From Nitrospira japonica (lineage in GTDB: Bacteria; Nitrospirota; Thermodesulfovibrionia; UBA6902): a DNA stretch of 64,000 nt. Every line of letters starts with the position of its first letter. Position 1 is the stretch's first letter. The translations under genes and the position numbers were made by a program. Below are positions 15,923 through 23,044 of the stretch, piece by piece. The notes under the pieces are model-generated. The model was not told the origin of the DNA. It was given only the letters and a program-made list of their open reading frames with translations, and made no database searches. The stretch is from assembly GCA_020723105.1 (NCBI GenBank), contig DYJL01000003.1:107501-171500 (forward strand), in the 5' to 3' direction.

Positions 15923-17224
15923 CTACCTCTTTCTTAATGCTGCTTCAACTGTCTTAATAGCGCAAAACTCCCCGCACATGCTGCATACGTGCGATTCGGT
16001 CGGAGGCACTTCAGCACGCCACTGACTGACTTTATCAGGATTCAATGACAAGGCTATCTGCCCGTTCCAGTCAAGCGCCTTTCTCCTCTTTGCCATTTCA
16101 ATATCAAGATCAATTGCGCCTTTAACTCCCTTTGCTATGTCTGCAGCATGCGCTGCTATCTTTGATGCAATAACGCCTTCTTTCACATCCTCAATATTGG
16201 GAAGCCTGATGTGTTCAGCCGGTGTCACATAGCAAAGAAAATCAGCTCCGGCCGCTCCCGCGATAGCTCCCCCAATAGCAGCAGCGATATGGTCATAGCC
16301 CATTGCAATATCTGTCACAAGAGGCCCGAGAACATAGAACGGCGCTCCCTTACAAATCTCCTTCTGCATCTTGATGTTTAACTCAACCTGATTCAATGGG
16401 ACATGGCCGGGACCCTCGATAATAACCTGTACGCCTGCTTCAACTGCCCTGGCCTGTAACTCCCCGAGTGTCAGCAGTTCATCTATTTGCGTCCTGTCGG
16501 TCGCGTCTGCGAGACATCCCGGACGCGCACTATCGCCGAGGCTCAGCGTGAGATCATACTTTCTTGAAAGTTCAAGAAGCCTGTCATAATTCTCATAAAG
16601 CGGATTCTCTCTGTCATTGTAAATCATCCATTCAACAAGAAATGCGCCTCCGCGGCTGACAATATCGAGTATCCTGCCTTCGTCACGCAATGTCTCAATA
16701 GTCCTTCTCGTAAATCCGCAGTGGACCGTCACAAAATCCACACCCTGCTCAGCATGTTCTTCAATGACGGTAAAAAGGTCGTCAGCGCTCATCTTTGAAA
16801 TAGAGCCTTTCTCTTCTGCAGCCTTTGCCACAGCTTCGTAAATCGGAACTGTTCCGACTGCAACAGGTGATTTCCGCAATAGCAACTTTCTGATGTCCCT
16901 TATCGGACCCCCTGTAGAAAGATCCATCACAGCGTCCGCACCGTATTTCACAAGCACATCAAGCTTCTCCATTTCGTCTTCGAGAGAAATCCTGTCCTTC
17001 GAGGTCCCGATATTGGCGTTAATCTTTGTTCTTAATCCTCTGCCAATGCCGAGAGGCTTAATATCATGAAAAGCGTTACGCGAGATGACTGTAAAGCCAT
17101 CCGCAATGTCCTGTGATAACCTCTCCGGCTCAAGGCCATCATCAAGCGCAACCTGCTTTACCTCATCAGTGATAATACCCTTTCTTGCAAGTTCGATTCG
17201 TGTATGCTGTAATGGTTTAATCAT
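15923..17224 (-). CDS. thiC: Phosphomethylpyrimidine synthase ThiC
   Basis: A 433-residue ThiC, a radical SAM enzyme that converts aminoimidazole ribotide to hydroxymethylpyrimidine phosphate. The C-terminal cluster motif is CSMCGEFC (CX2CX4C). Other signatures are GADAVMDLSTGGPI and EGPGHVPLNQ. The start is the ATG at 17224, with CAGGAG upstream, which overlaps the methyltransferase stop by 8 bases (ATGATTAA). A longer frame to 17305 would lie within the methyltransferase gene. It is the last gene of the thiamine operon, separated from thiE by two restriction-modification genes. Confidence 0.96.
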   Translation of the reverse strand: MIKPLQHTRIELARKGIITDEVKQVALDDGLEPERLSQDIADGFTVISRNAFHDIKPLGIGRGLRTKINANIGTSKDRISLEDEMEKLDVLVKYGADAVMDLSTGGPIRDIRKLLLRKSPVAVGTVPIYEAVAKAAEEKGSISKMSADDLFTVIEEHAEQGVDFVTVHCGFTRRTIETLRDEGRILDIVSRGGAFLVEWMIYNDRENPLYENYDRLLELSRKYDLTLSLGDSARPGCLADATDRTQIDELLTLGELQARAVEAGVQVIIEGPGHVPLNQVELNIKMQKEICKGAPFYVLGPLVTDIAMGYDHIAAAIGGAIAGAAGADFLCYVTPAEHIRLPNIEDVKEGVIASKIAAHAADIAKGVKGAIDLDIEMAKRRKALDWNGQIALSLNPDKVSQWRAEVPPTESHVCSMCGEFCAIKTVEAALRKR

Positions 17225-18791
17225 TTTTTTTGCTCCTGATAGATTGTTTTTTAGATACAGTATATTTTCTCTTTTTCTCATGAAATAAACATGGCTGTTC
17301 TTCATGTTGCTTATAATGTTTGTTTAAACCATATTCTTCAACCAGGCATTCAGGAATTGGCAGCTTTTCCAAATTTCTTGGTTCAACTTTTATTGCTCCG
17401 GAGCCGTAACTTTTCCCGACGAGTTGTAAATTTTTTAGTGTGTCAGGATGATTTAATATCTTCCACAAACTATTTACAAATCCCTCATCTTTAGATTTTG
17501 GATAAACGCAAAGAAACCCTGTTAATGGAAGAACACCGGCAACATTTTTCACAAATCTTATATTTCTCCGGCCCAAATATGCGAACAACAACTCAGGCGT
17601 TTCTCTTTTTTCCATTCTGAACCATGGCTTCCGCTGTTTAATAAGAGGACGCTCCGGCAATCCCTCCGTCGTACCCTTTTTAAGATAGTTAAGTATTTCG
17701 GGCGGTAAGTTTTTTTCCGACGGATCAATGGAAAGAAGCAGGGTCGGTCTTGAGTCTCTTTCAAGCATCTTAATATCTTCCTGCCTAATAGTATCTCCGA
17801 TAACATCCCTTGTTCTTCCTATAGCTTGTTTTAAATACTTATAAGGAATTCGTAATTCTTCTACCTGTTTTCTTGTAAAGAAAAAAAATTTATTAGCGCC
17901 TGTGGCTATGCCTCGCATAACAGTTGCAAAATCGGCCAGATGATACTTAGAGCCGTTGTTGCTTTGGGGAAGCCTTGACAGTCCTGTGTTTAATGCTTCT
18001 TTAAGCTCTCTTTTTACTACGAATAGTGTTTTGCTGGGATAGTCGAAACGAGATGATACAAACTTAAGCAAGTCATAGGAATATCCCTGATTGACTTTCA
18101 CCCAGAAGATTTCTTTTGCGGGTTTGTCCTTTCTTATAAGAAAAACCATTGCATTGGTATCAACTTTCGGGAATGGTGTAGCGTCCTTATCGAATGTTAT
18201 TACGCTTTCAAGACAATAATTCTCTGTTATCCACTTCCACAGTTTCTTTGCGAAAGTTCCTTCGCAAGTATCCGCAGGCATTATAAAAGCAAGCCTTCCC
18301 TTGTCCTCCAATAAATGCAATGCTTGTAAAAGAAAATAAATGTGGTAACCGGCGCGGCCGTCAATGACAAAACCCGTAATTTTCGCACAAAGATGTTTAA
18401 GAAACAACTTGGTTTTTTCATCAAGCCTGTGATGCCTGATATAAGGAGGATTTGCTACGATAGCCTTGAATTTTTTATGCGGCGGTCTTTTAATAAAATC
18501 TCTCAGTTCAACAGCGCATGAAGAATGCATGTATATTTCATCGGATAAGACATCAGCATCTATATCCATTCCTAAAAAAGCAATCCTTTTTATTAGATCA
18601 AGTTTCTTTAGCGCCTCAAGAAACGCTCCTCTGCCTGTTGCTGGATCAAGAATCAGTTCTGCATCTTCAGCAACATAAGCGACCATAGCTTGCGCAACCC
18701 AGTCCGGGGTCCAGAACTGTCCTTTGTTGCGGAGCTTTTCCCGCTTATCATGGTCAACAGGCAATTTTTGATGTGGTTCCACAATTTTCAT
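17217..18791 (-). CDS. Type II N6-adenine DNA methyltransferase
   Basis: A 524-residue class I methyltransferase. Motif I is DPATGRGAF (from Asp49), the cofactor-binding acid lies in MDID, and the catalytic motif IV is NPPY (114-117), typical of N6-adenine methylation. A target-recognition region follows the catalytic part, as in gamma-class enzymes. It protects host DNA from the nuclease encoded immediately upstream; the two coding regions abut (stop at 18792, start at 18791). No separate promoter or strong ribosome site was found, so translation probably depends on coupling. It overlaps thiC by 8 bases, which places it inside the thiamine operon. Confidence 0.9.
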   Translation of the reverse strand: MKIVEPHQKLPVDHDKREKLRNKGQFWTPDWVAQAMVAYVAEDAELILDPATGRGAFLEALKKLDLIKRIAFLGMDIDADVLSDEIYMHSSCAVELRDFIKRPPHKKFKAIVANPPYIRHHRLDEKTKLFLKHLCAKITGFVIDGRAGYHIYFLLQALHLLEDKGRLAFIMPADTCEGTFAKKLWKWITENYCLESVITFDKDATPFPKVDTNAMVFLIRKDKPAKEIFWVKVNQGYSYDLLKFVSSRFDYPSKTLFVVKRELKEALNTGLSRLPQSNNGSKYHLADFATVMRGIATGANKFFFFTRKQVEELRIPYKYLKQAIGRTRDVIGDTIRQEDIKMLERDSRPTLLLSIDPSEKNLPPEILNYLKKGTTEGLPERPLIKQRKPWFRMEKRETPELLFAYLGRRNIRFVKNVAGVLPLTGFLCVYPKSKDEGFVNSLWKILNHPDTLKNLQLVGKSYGSGAIKVEPRNLEKLPIPECLVEEYGLNKHYKQHEEQPCLFHEKKRKYTVSKKQSIRSKKND

Positions 18792-19727
18792 TTAAAGTCT
18801 TCTTAATAACTCCAAAGTTTCATTGGTTATTTCCAACGAGCCTCCCTCGAATTTAACATAAGGCAGAATATGGCCATTTTTATCTTCAATGCAATCAGGC
18901 ATTAGCTTGGGCTGATCTTGGGAAATGCCGAGTGGATAGGCATACTGATAATAGAACTTATAAATAGCTTTCTTAGTTGTAGCCCCGCCCGGAGCTTGAA
19001 ATGTTTGAACAGTGGGGAGAATTAAACCATCAGAAATGAGTTTCTCAGCTTTATCAAAGGACAGGCCATATGCTCTATCGTAAAAAACGTGCCATATATG
19101 GATAGGCTTTCTATTATCTTCCTGCCATTTTTTTAGAGGGGTTCTGTCTTCCTCTTTGATAATTACAGTTGGCAACACTGCGCTTTTCTTTAATCCGAAT
19201 TTACCGGCCAGCCTTTTTTGCGGAGTAAGCTTCGAATTGTAGTCAGGCATCTTCTTGGCAACCCAAAGAGAATTTTCACATTCAACGGCAATTTTTGCCA
19301 TTTGAATAAAATGGGTTAAATCTTTTTCAGGGATAAACGGAAGTTCACTGTCTCCTCCAACTGTATTTAAAAAATCTGATACGAATTTCTCACTTGCCTT
19401 TTCAAAAATCAGAATATCCGGTCTTTTAATCTTTCCCAAGCCAGCTTTTTCCAATCGTTCAAAGTATAGCTCAAATGCTCTAACATCGTCAGTCGGCGCC
19501 GTGCCGCTTGGACCATATGGGACGGCAATAAATTCGCCAGTTGAATTTATTGCTTCAACAATGCGTTTCTCACTCCAACCCCCCTGAGACCAACGCATTA
19601 GAAAATCGCTGCCTCTCAGTCTTCTCGGATTAAGCCAAAAATCTGACCAAGATATTTCTTTTAATCCTCTAAGCTCAAGTTCTAATTCTTCGATTGATAC
19701 ACTTAACACCTTCTCAAAGATATGCAT
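18792..19727 (-). CDS. Type II restriction endonuclease, AccI-like (tentative)
   Basis: A 311-residue protein resembling, as far as I can judge from memory, the AccI family of type II restriction enzymes: SDFLMRWSQGGWSE near the start, PSGTAPTDD, and TKKAIYKFYYQYAYP-like C-terminal blocks. A possible nuclease core is PD at 103-104, then VECENSLWVAKK with Glu149, Glu151 and Lys158. Being next to an N6-adenine methyltransferase makes a restriction role very likely; the specificity (AccI cuts GTMKAC) is much less sure. The ATG at 19727 shares one base with the thiE stop (TAATG), so it is translated by coupling with a thiamine gene. No controller (C) protein gene is present. Confidence 0.75.
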   Translation of the reverse strand: MHIFEKVLSVSIEELELELRGLKEISWSDFWLNPRRLRGSDFLMRWSQGGWSEKRIVEAINSTGEFIAVPYGPSGTAPTDDVRAFELYFERLEKAGLGKIKRPDILIFEKASEKFVSDFLNTVGGDSELPFIPEKDLTHFIQMAKIAVECENSLWVAKKMPDYNSKLTPQKRLAGKFGLKKSAVLPTVIIKEEDRTPLKKWQEDNRKPIHIWHVFYDRAYGLSFDKAEKLISDGLILPTVQTFQAPGGATTKKAIYKFYYQYAYPLGISQDQPKLMPDCIEDKNGHILPYVKFEGGSLEITNETLELLRRL

Positions 19728-20386
19728 TAAACCTCCTCGTCAGTACATGTGGTTAACTTTGAAGCTACCTCTCTCGCCTTTCCCTCTATATCCTCCGTTC
19801 CAAATATTTCCGATATCATCGCAACTCCGAATGCTCCTGCCTTCTTCATTTCGAGGATCTTATTGCTCTTGATTCCACCGATTGCGAATACCGGAATCTT
19901 TACTCTTCTGCAAACATCTTTCAATATTTCCAATCCAAGCGGTTTGCCATATTTCAATTTTGACGAGGTCCGGCAAATCGGACCTAATGTTAAAAAGTCA
20001 GCGCCGCCCTTTTCTGCCTCTCTTGCTTCCTTTAACGAATGTGTAGAGACGCCCAACAAAAGTCTATTTTTCACAACCTTTCTCACTGCATCTGCAGGGA
20101 TGCTATTCTGCGTGAGATGAATTCCGTCCGCGCCAACTGCAAGCGCAATATCAAGCCTGTCATTGATGAAAAGCTTCGCATCATATCTGCTTGTAAACGC
20201 TCTCATCTTATATGCAAGTTTTAATAATTCCCCTGTCTCCAGATCCTTCTCTCTCAACTGTATCGCTTTTACTCCACCCTTTAATGCCTGCGTAACTGCA
20301 GGGACAAGGGACAAGGGACAAGGGACAAGTTTTCTGTCGGTAATCAAATAAACTCTAAAATCAATACCTTTTTTTCTTTTACCCAA
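19727..20386 (-). CDS. thiE: Thiamine-phosphate synthase ThiE
   Basis: A 219-residue TIM-barrel enzyme that joins the pyrimidine and thiazole phosphates. Signatures: VYLITDRK, GGVKAIQLREKD, FINDRLDIALAVGADGIHL and a phosphate loop region near AIGGI. The start is a TTG at 20386; an in-frame TAG directly upstream leaves little choice. Codons 20-29 or so are encoded by four copies of a heptanucleotide (20301-20328), giving an odd LVPCPLSLVPA segment of normal length. Slippage there would shift the frame and could uncouple the R-M genes downstream. Its stop overlaps the nuclease start. Confidence 0.94.
   Translation of the reverse strand: MGKRKKGIDFRVYLITDRKLVPCPLSLVPAVTQALKGGVKAIQLREKDLETGELLKLAYKMRAFTSRYDAKLFINDRLDIALAVGADGIHLTQNSIPADAVRKVVKNRLLLGVSTHSLKEAREAEKGGADFLTLGPICRTSSKLKYGKPLGLEILKDVCRRVKIPVFAIGGIKSNKILEMKKAGAFGVAMISEIFGTEDIEGKAREVASKLTTCTDEEV
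20301..20328. repeat. Four perfect heptanucleotide repeats inside thiE
   Basis: GGGACAA is repeated four times without interruption on the plus strand, inside the 5' part of thiE. Seven is not a multiple of three, so gain or loss of a unit would frameshift thiE. Confidence 0.9.
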
Positions 20387-20411
20387 TCCCTAACCCCTGA
20401 TCCCTACACCC
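20381..20411. repeat. C-rich dispersed repeat at thiG-thiE junction
   Basis: The stretch consists of CCCTAACCCCTGATCCC-like units. Related sequence occurs at 21205-21235 and, inverted, near 35336-35367. It overlaps the TTG start of thiE. Confidence 0.6.
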
Positions 20412-20416
20412 TGTTT

Positions 20417-21187
20417 TCACAGCATTCCCTCTATCGGACTGCTTGCTGTTGCATAAAGTTTTCTCGGCATTCTTCCTGCCTTGTATGCCAGACGCCCGGC
20501 AAGCACGGCGTGTTTCATCGCCTCTGCCATTGTTATCGGGTCCTGCGCACCGGCAATTGCGGTATTCAGCAATACTGCATCGCAGCCAAGCTCCATCGCT
20601 ATTGCAACATCAGAAGCAGTCCCAACACCAGCATCAACAACTACAGGCACTTTCGCCTGTTCGAGAATTATTTTAATGTTGTAAGGATTTCTTATTCCAA
20701 GCCCCGAACCGATCGGCGCAGCAAGCGGCATGACAGCGGCAGCGCCTGCGTCAACAAGCCTCAATGCCATCACAGGGTCATCATTAATATACGGCAAAAC
20801 AATGAAGCCTTCTTTTGCGAGAATCTCAGTCGCTTTTAAGGTCGCACAGGCATCAGGGAAAAGGGTCTTCTCATCTCCAATAACCTCAATTTTGATAAGG
20901 TCTGACACGCCTGTCTCACGCGCCAGCCGTGCATATCTCAATGCGTCTTCCATTGTATAGCAGCCGGCAGTGTTGGGAAGGATCTTGTATTTCTTTGGAT
21001 CAATGAAGTCAAGAAGATTTGCGGACTTCCTGTCGAATATATTAGTCCTTCTCACAGCCACTGTAACAACATCAGCCCCTGACGCTTCAATGGCTTTGGC
21101 AGTTTCTTCAAAGTCTTTGTACTTCCCTGTCCCAACCCAGAGCCGGGATTTAAATTCAATACCTTTAATTATTAACTTGTCATCCAT
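20417..21187 (-). CDS. thiG: Thiazole synthase ThiG
   Basis: A 256-residue TIM-barrel enzyme that builds the thiazole ring from deoxyxylulose phosphate, ThiS thiocarboxylate and dehydroglycine. Signatures: [37 protein letters not shown], and [19 protein letters not shown]. The ATG at 21187 is chosen because GGAGGAAC lies just upstream; an ATG at 21199 overlaps that ribosome site. It follows thiS and precedes thiE. Confidence 0.96.
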   Translation of the reverse strand: MDDKLIIKGIEFKSRLWVGTGKYKDFEETAKAIEASGADVVTVAVRRTNIFDRKSANLLDFIDPKKYKILPNTAGCYTMEDALRYARLARETGVSDLIKIEVIGDEKTLFPDACATLKATEILAKEGFIVLPYINDDPVMALRLVDAGAAAVMPLAAPIGSGLGIRNPYNIKIILEQAKVPVVVDAGVGTASDVAIAMELGCDAVLLNTAIAGAQDPITMAEAMKHAVLAGRLAYKAGRMPRKLYATASSPIEGML

Positions 21188-21204
21188 TTGTTCCTCCATT
21201 TTTT

Positions 21205-21235
21205 ACTAACCCCTAATCCCTAACAACTAATCCCT
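21205..21235. repeat. C-rich dispersed repeat at thiS-thiG junction
   Basis: This stretch contains CCCTAATCCCTAACAACTAA, related to the sequence at 20381-20411 and to the inverted copy near 35336. It fills nearly the whole gap between thiS and thiG. Confidence 0.6.
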
Positions 21236-21240
21236 GTCTT

Positions 21241-21441
21241 TTACCCTCCTCCTACAAAATTCACTATCTCTATTGAATCGCCGTCTTTAAGTATATGATC
21301 ATCGAAGTTGCACTTCTTCACGATCTGCAGATTTACTTCAACGGCAACCCGCGCAGGTTCGATCTGCAGGGTTTCAAGAAGCCTTGAAACCGTGATGCCG
21401 TCCTGCATTTCTGAATCTGTTCCATTTATTTTCAGTTTCAT
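21241..21441 (-). CDS. thiS: Sulfur carrier protein ThiS
   Basis: A 66-residue ubiquitin-fold protein ending in the required Gly-Gly (VNFVGGG). Its C-terminal thiocarboxylate donates sulfur to thiazole synthase. It overlaps the upstream thiH/hydG-like gene by 4 bases. The adenylating enzyme ThiF is not encoded in this operon. Confidence 0.94.
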   Translation of the reverse strand: MKLKINGTDSEMQDGITVSRLLETLQIEPARVAVEVNLQIVKKCNFDDHILKDGDSIEIVNFVGGG

Positions 21442-22751
21442 ATATGACTATCTCTTTTTCCCAATTCTATTAATCTGAATTTTTCAACCAGCCCGTTTGC
21501 GCTTTTTGCAATCTCCCCATCCATCAGCTTTTGCAATTTCATCTTCACTTCATCAGAAGCGCAGTCTTCAAGATATTCTTTCAGGCTCAGCAGGGCATTC
21601 TCGTGACAGAATTTTTTTATGCCTTCTTTCTCAGCGAGATGCCTGAATGCTTCCCCGCTTCTGCCTTCCCGGTAACAGGCCGTACAGAGACTCGGCACAA
21701 GCCCCATGCTTGCAATCTTTTCTATAATTTCCTCCAGGCTCCGTGCATCTCCTATCTCAAACTGTTCTGTATCGCCGTCGTGCAGATAGCCGGTAGGGCT
21801 GGTTTTCGATCCAGCGGAAATTTGCGATGCGCCGAGCAAAAGCAGTTCCTCTCTCAATAGAGCAGGCTCTCTTGTGGAGACAACAACCCCGACATACGGA
21901 AGCGCAAGGCGGTAAATGGCAACTATTTTTTTCAAGTCATCGTCAGACACCTTATATTTCCAGTTTATATTTGAACCCTGCGCCGGCTGAAGCCTCGGCA
22001 CTGAAAGAGTGTGCGGGCCCAAACCGTATTTATTAATCAATCTGCGGCAATGCGAGATCAAGGCCGCAACCTCCCAACGCCAATCATAAAGACCCAGCAG
22101 CACGCCCATGCCCACGTCATCAAATCCCGCCTCGATCGCCCTATCCATAACGCCGAGCCTCCAGGCATAATCAGCTTTTGTACCTTTCTGATGCATATGC
22201 CTGTAAGTAGGAATATGATACGTCTCCTGAAAACACTGATACACGCCAAGTCCTGCGTTTTTCAGTCTCCTGAAATCTTCCACGCTCACAGGCGCAGTGT
22301 TTGCGTGAAGGATACGGATGTCTGTGTTTTCATAAAGCGCTCCGATAATCTGTTCCATATAATCAATGCCTGCAAGTTTTGCATGTTCACTTGCTACAAG
22401 CAAAAGCCTCTTGTAGCCCCTATTTGCAAGCAACTGCGCTTCTTCAACCGCCTCTTTAACATTCAATGTTTTTCTGACGGCGTCTTTATGCCCCTTTCTG
22501 AATCCGCAGTAGAGGCAGTCATTCGTACATTCACTGGAAAGATAAAGCGGGGCAAAAAGAACTATTCTCTTCCCGTAAACTTTTTCCTTCACCCTGCGCG
22601 CAATATCAAATACCTCTTCCCAGAGACCTTTATCCTCCAGAGACAGAAGCGCTGACACCTCCGTGAGATTCAGCACCTGCATATCAAGGGATTTTGCAAG
22701 GATGTCCCTGATGAGTGATGAGTCGGTGTTGATATTCTTATTGTCTTTCAT
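21438..22751 (-). CDS. thiH: Radical SAM tyrosine lyase, ThiH/HydG type
   Basis: A 437-residue radical SAM protein. The SAM cluster motif is CTNDCLYC (CX3CX2C, Cys75/79/82). The C-terminus has CTACYREGRSG followed by Cys382, an exact CX2CX22C spacing (356/359/382), the auxiliary-cluster signature of HydG, which E. coli-type ThiH (about 377 residues) lacks. Both enzymes split tyrosine to p-cresol and dehydroglycine. Context (TPP riboswitch, thiS, thiG) indicates supply of dehydroglycine for thiazole; sequence alone points to HydG, the [FeFe]-hydrogenase maturase. No hydE or hydF is in the window. The ATG at 22751 has AGGGTGA upstream; an earlier ATG at 22772 lies in a dispersed repeat. Confidence 0.85.
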   Translation of the reverse strand: MKDNKNINTDSSLIRDILAKSLDMQVLNLTEVSALLSLEDKGLWEEVFDIARRVKEKVYGKRIVLFAPLYLSSECTNDCLYCGFRKGHKDAVRKTLNVKEAVEEAQLLANRGYKRLLLVASEHAKLAGIDYMEQIIGALYENTDIRILHANTAPVSVEDFRRLKNAGLGVYQCFQETYHIPTYRHMHQKGTKADYAWRLGVMDRAIEAGFDDVGMGVLLGLYDWRWEVAALISHCRRLINKYGLGPHTLSVPRLQPAQGSNINWKYKVSDDDLKKIVAIYRLALPYVGVVVSTREPALLREELLLLGASQISAGSKTSPTGYLHDGDTEQFEIGDARSLEEIIEKIASMGLVPSLCTACYREGRSGEAFRHLAEKEGIKKFCHENALLSLKEYLEDCASDEVKMKLQKLMDGEIAKSANGLVEKFRLIELGKRDSHI

Positions 22752-22759
22752 TTTATTCA

Positions 22760-22837
22760 CCCTCCCCTTCATCCCCTCCCGTCAAGGGAGGGGAAATAAT
22801 TCCCTCGCCCCTTACGGGAGAGGGCAAGGGAGAGGGG
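22760..22837. repeat. Double-hairpin C/G-rich dispersed repeat in the thi leader
   Basis: Two neighbouring hairpins (CCTCCCGTCAAGGGAGG, then a CCCTCGCCCCTTACGGGAGAGGG-type stem) lie between the riboswitch terminator and thiH. The same layout, including CCCCTTCATCCCC, occurs at 34100-34175. It adds strong structure to the mRNA just before the first gene. Confidence 0.65.
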
Positions 22838-22852
22838 TATTCCATCCACAAA

Positions 22853-22900
22853 ACAAAAAACCGCATTCCCTCTAAGCGACATCTTTAAGGGAATACGGTT
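22853..22900 (-). terminator. Intrinsic terminator of the TPP riboswitch
   Basis: On the minus strand AACCGTATTCCCT (22888-22900) pairs with AGGGAATGCGGTT (22859-22871), one G-U pair, followed by a U6 run (22853-22858). It is directly downstream of the aptamer, so TPP binding should end transcription here. Confidence 0.88.
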
Positions 22901-22904
22901 AACG

Positions 22905-22998
22905 TTCTGCTTTCCCTTTCCTTCGCTGGTATTATCCAGTTCAGGTTCAGAGGGTCTCCCGATTTTCCGGGACTCTCAGGCTCGATGCCTCCCCTAGG
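22905..22998 (-). promoter_or_regulatory. TPP riboswitch (THI element)
   Basis: The minus strand has all conserved THI-box parts in order: GGGGAGGC, CTGAGAG, the ACCCTCTGAACCTGAACTGG block, and GATAATACCAGCGAAGG. It binds thiamine pyrophosphate. With the terminator just downstream it should switch off the whole operon (thiH/hydG-like, thiS, thiG, thiE, nuclease, methyltransferase, thiC) when TPP is plentiful. Confidence 0.95.
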
Positions 22999-23006
22999 GT
23001 AAATAA

Positions 23007-23036
23007 AGTATACTGCTATCAAAGAAAACGTGTCAA
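23007..23036 (-). promoter_or_regulatory. Sigma-70 promoter of the thiamine/R-M operon
   Basis: On the minus strand TTGACA (23031-23036) and TATACT (23007-23012) are 18 bases apart, just upstream of the riboswitch. The -10 hexamer overlaps GTATAC (23008-23013), which would be a target of an AccI-specificity enzyme. Confidence 0.75.
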
Positions 23037-23044
23037 GTAAGAGT

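Noticed and set aside
17217..19727. Type I or phage-derived restriction island
   Set aside because: There are only one methyltransferase and one nuclease; no specificity subunit, integrase, phage gene or flanking direct repeats are visible.
20301..20411. CRISPR array
   Set aside because: The heptanucleotide tract and C-rich units are short direct repeats without spacers; no cas genes are in the window.
22011..22655. 214-codon plus-strand frame antisense to the thiH/hydG-like gene
   Set aside because: It is a shadow of a conserved radical SAM gene with no family signature.
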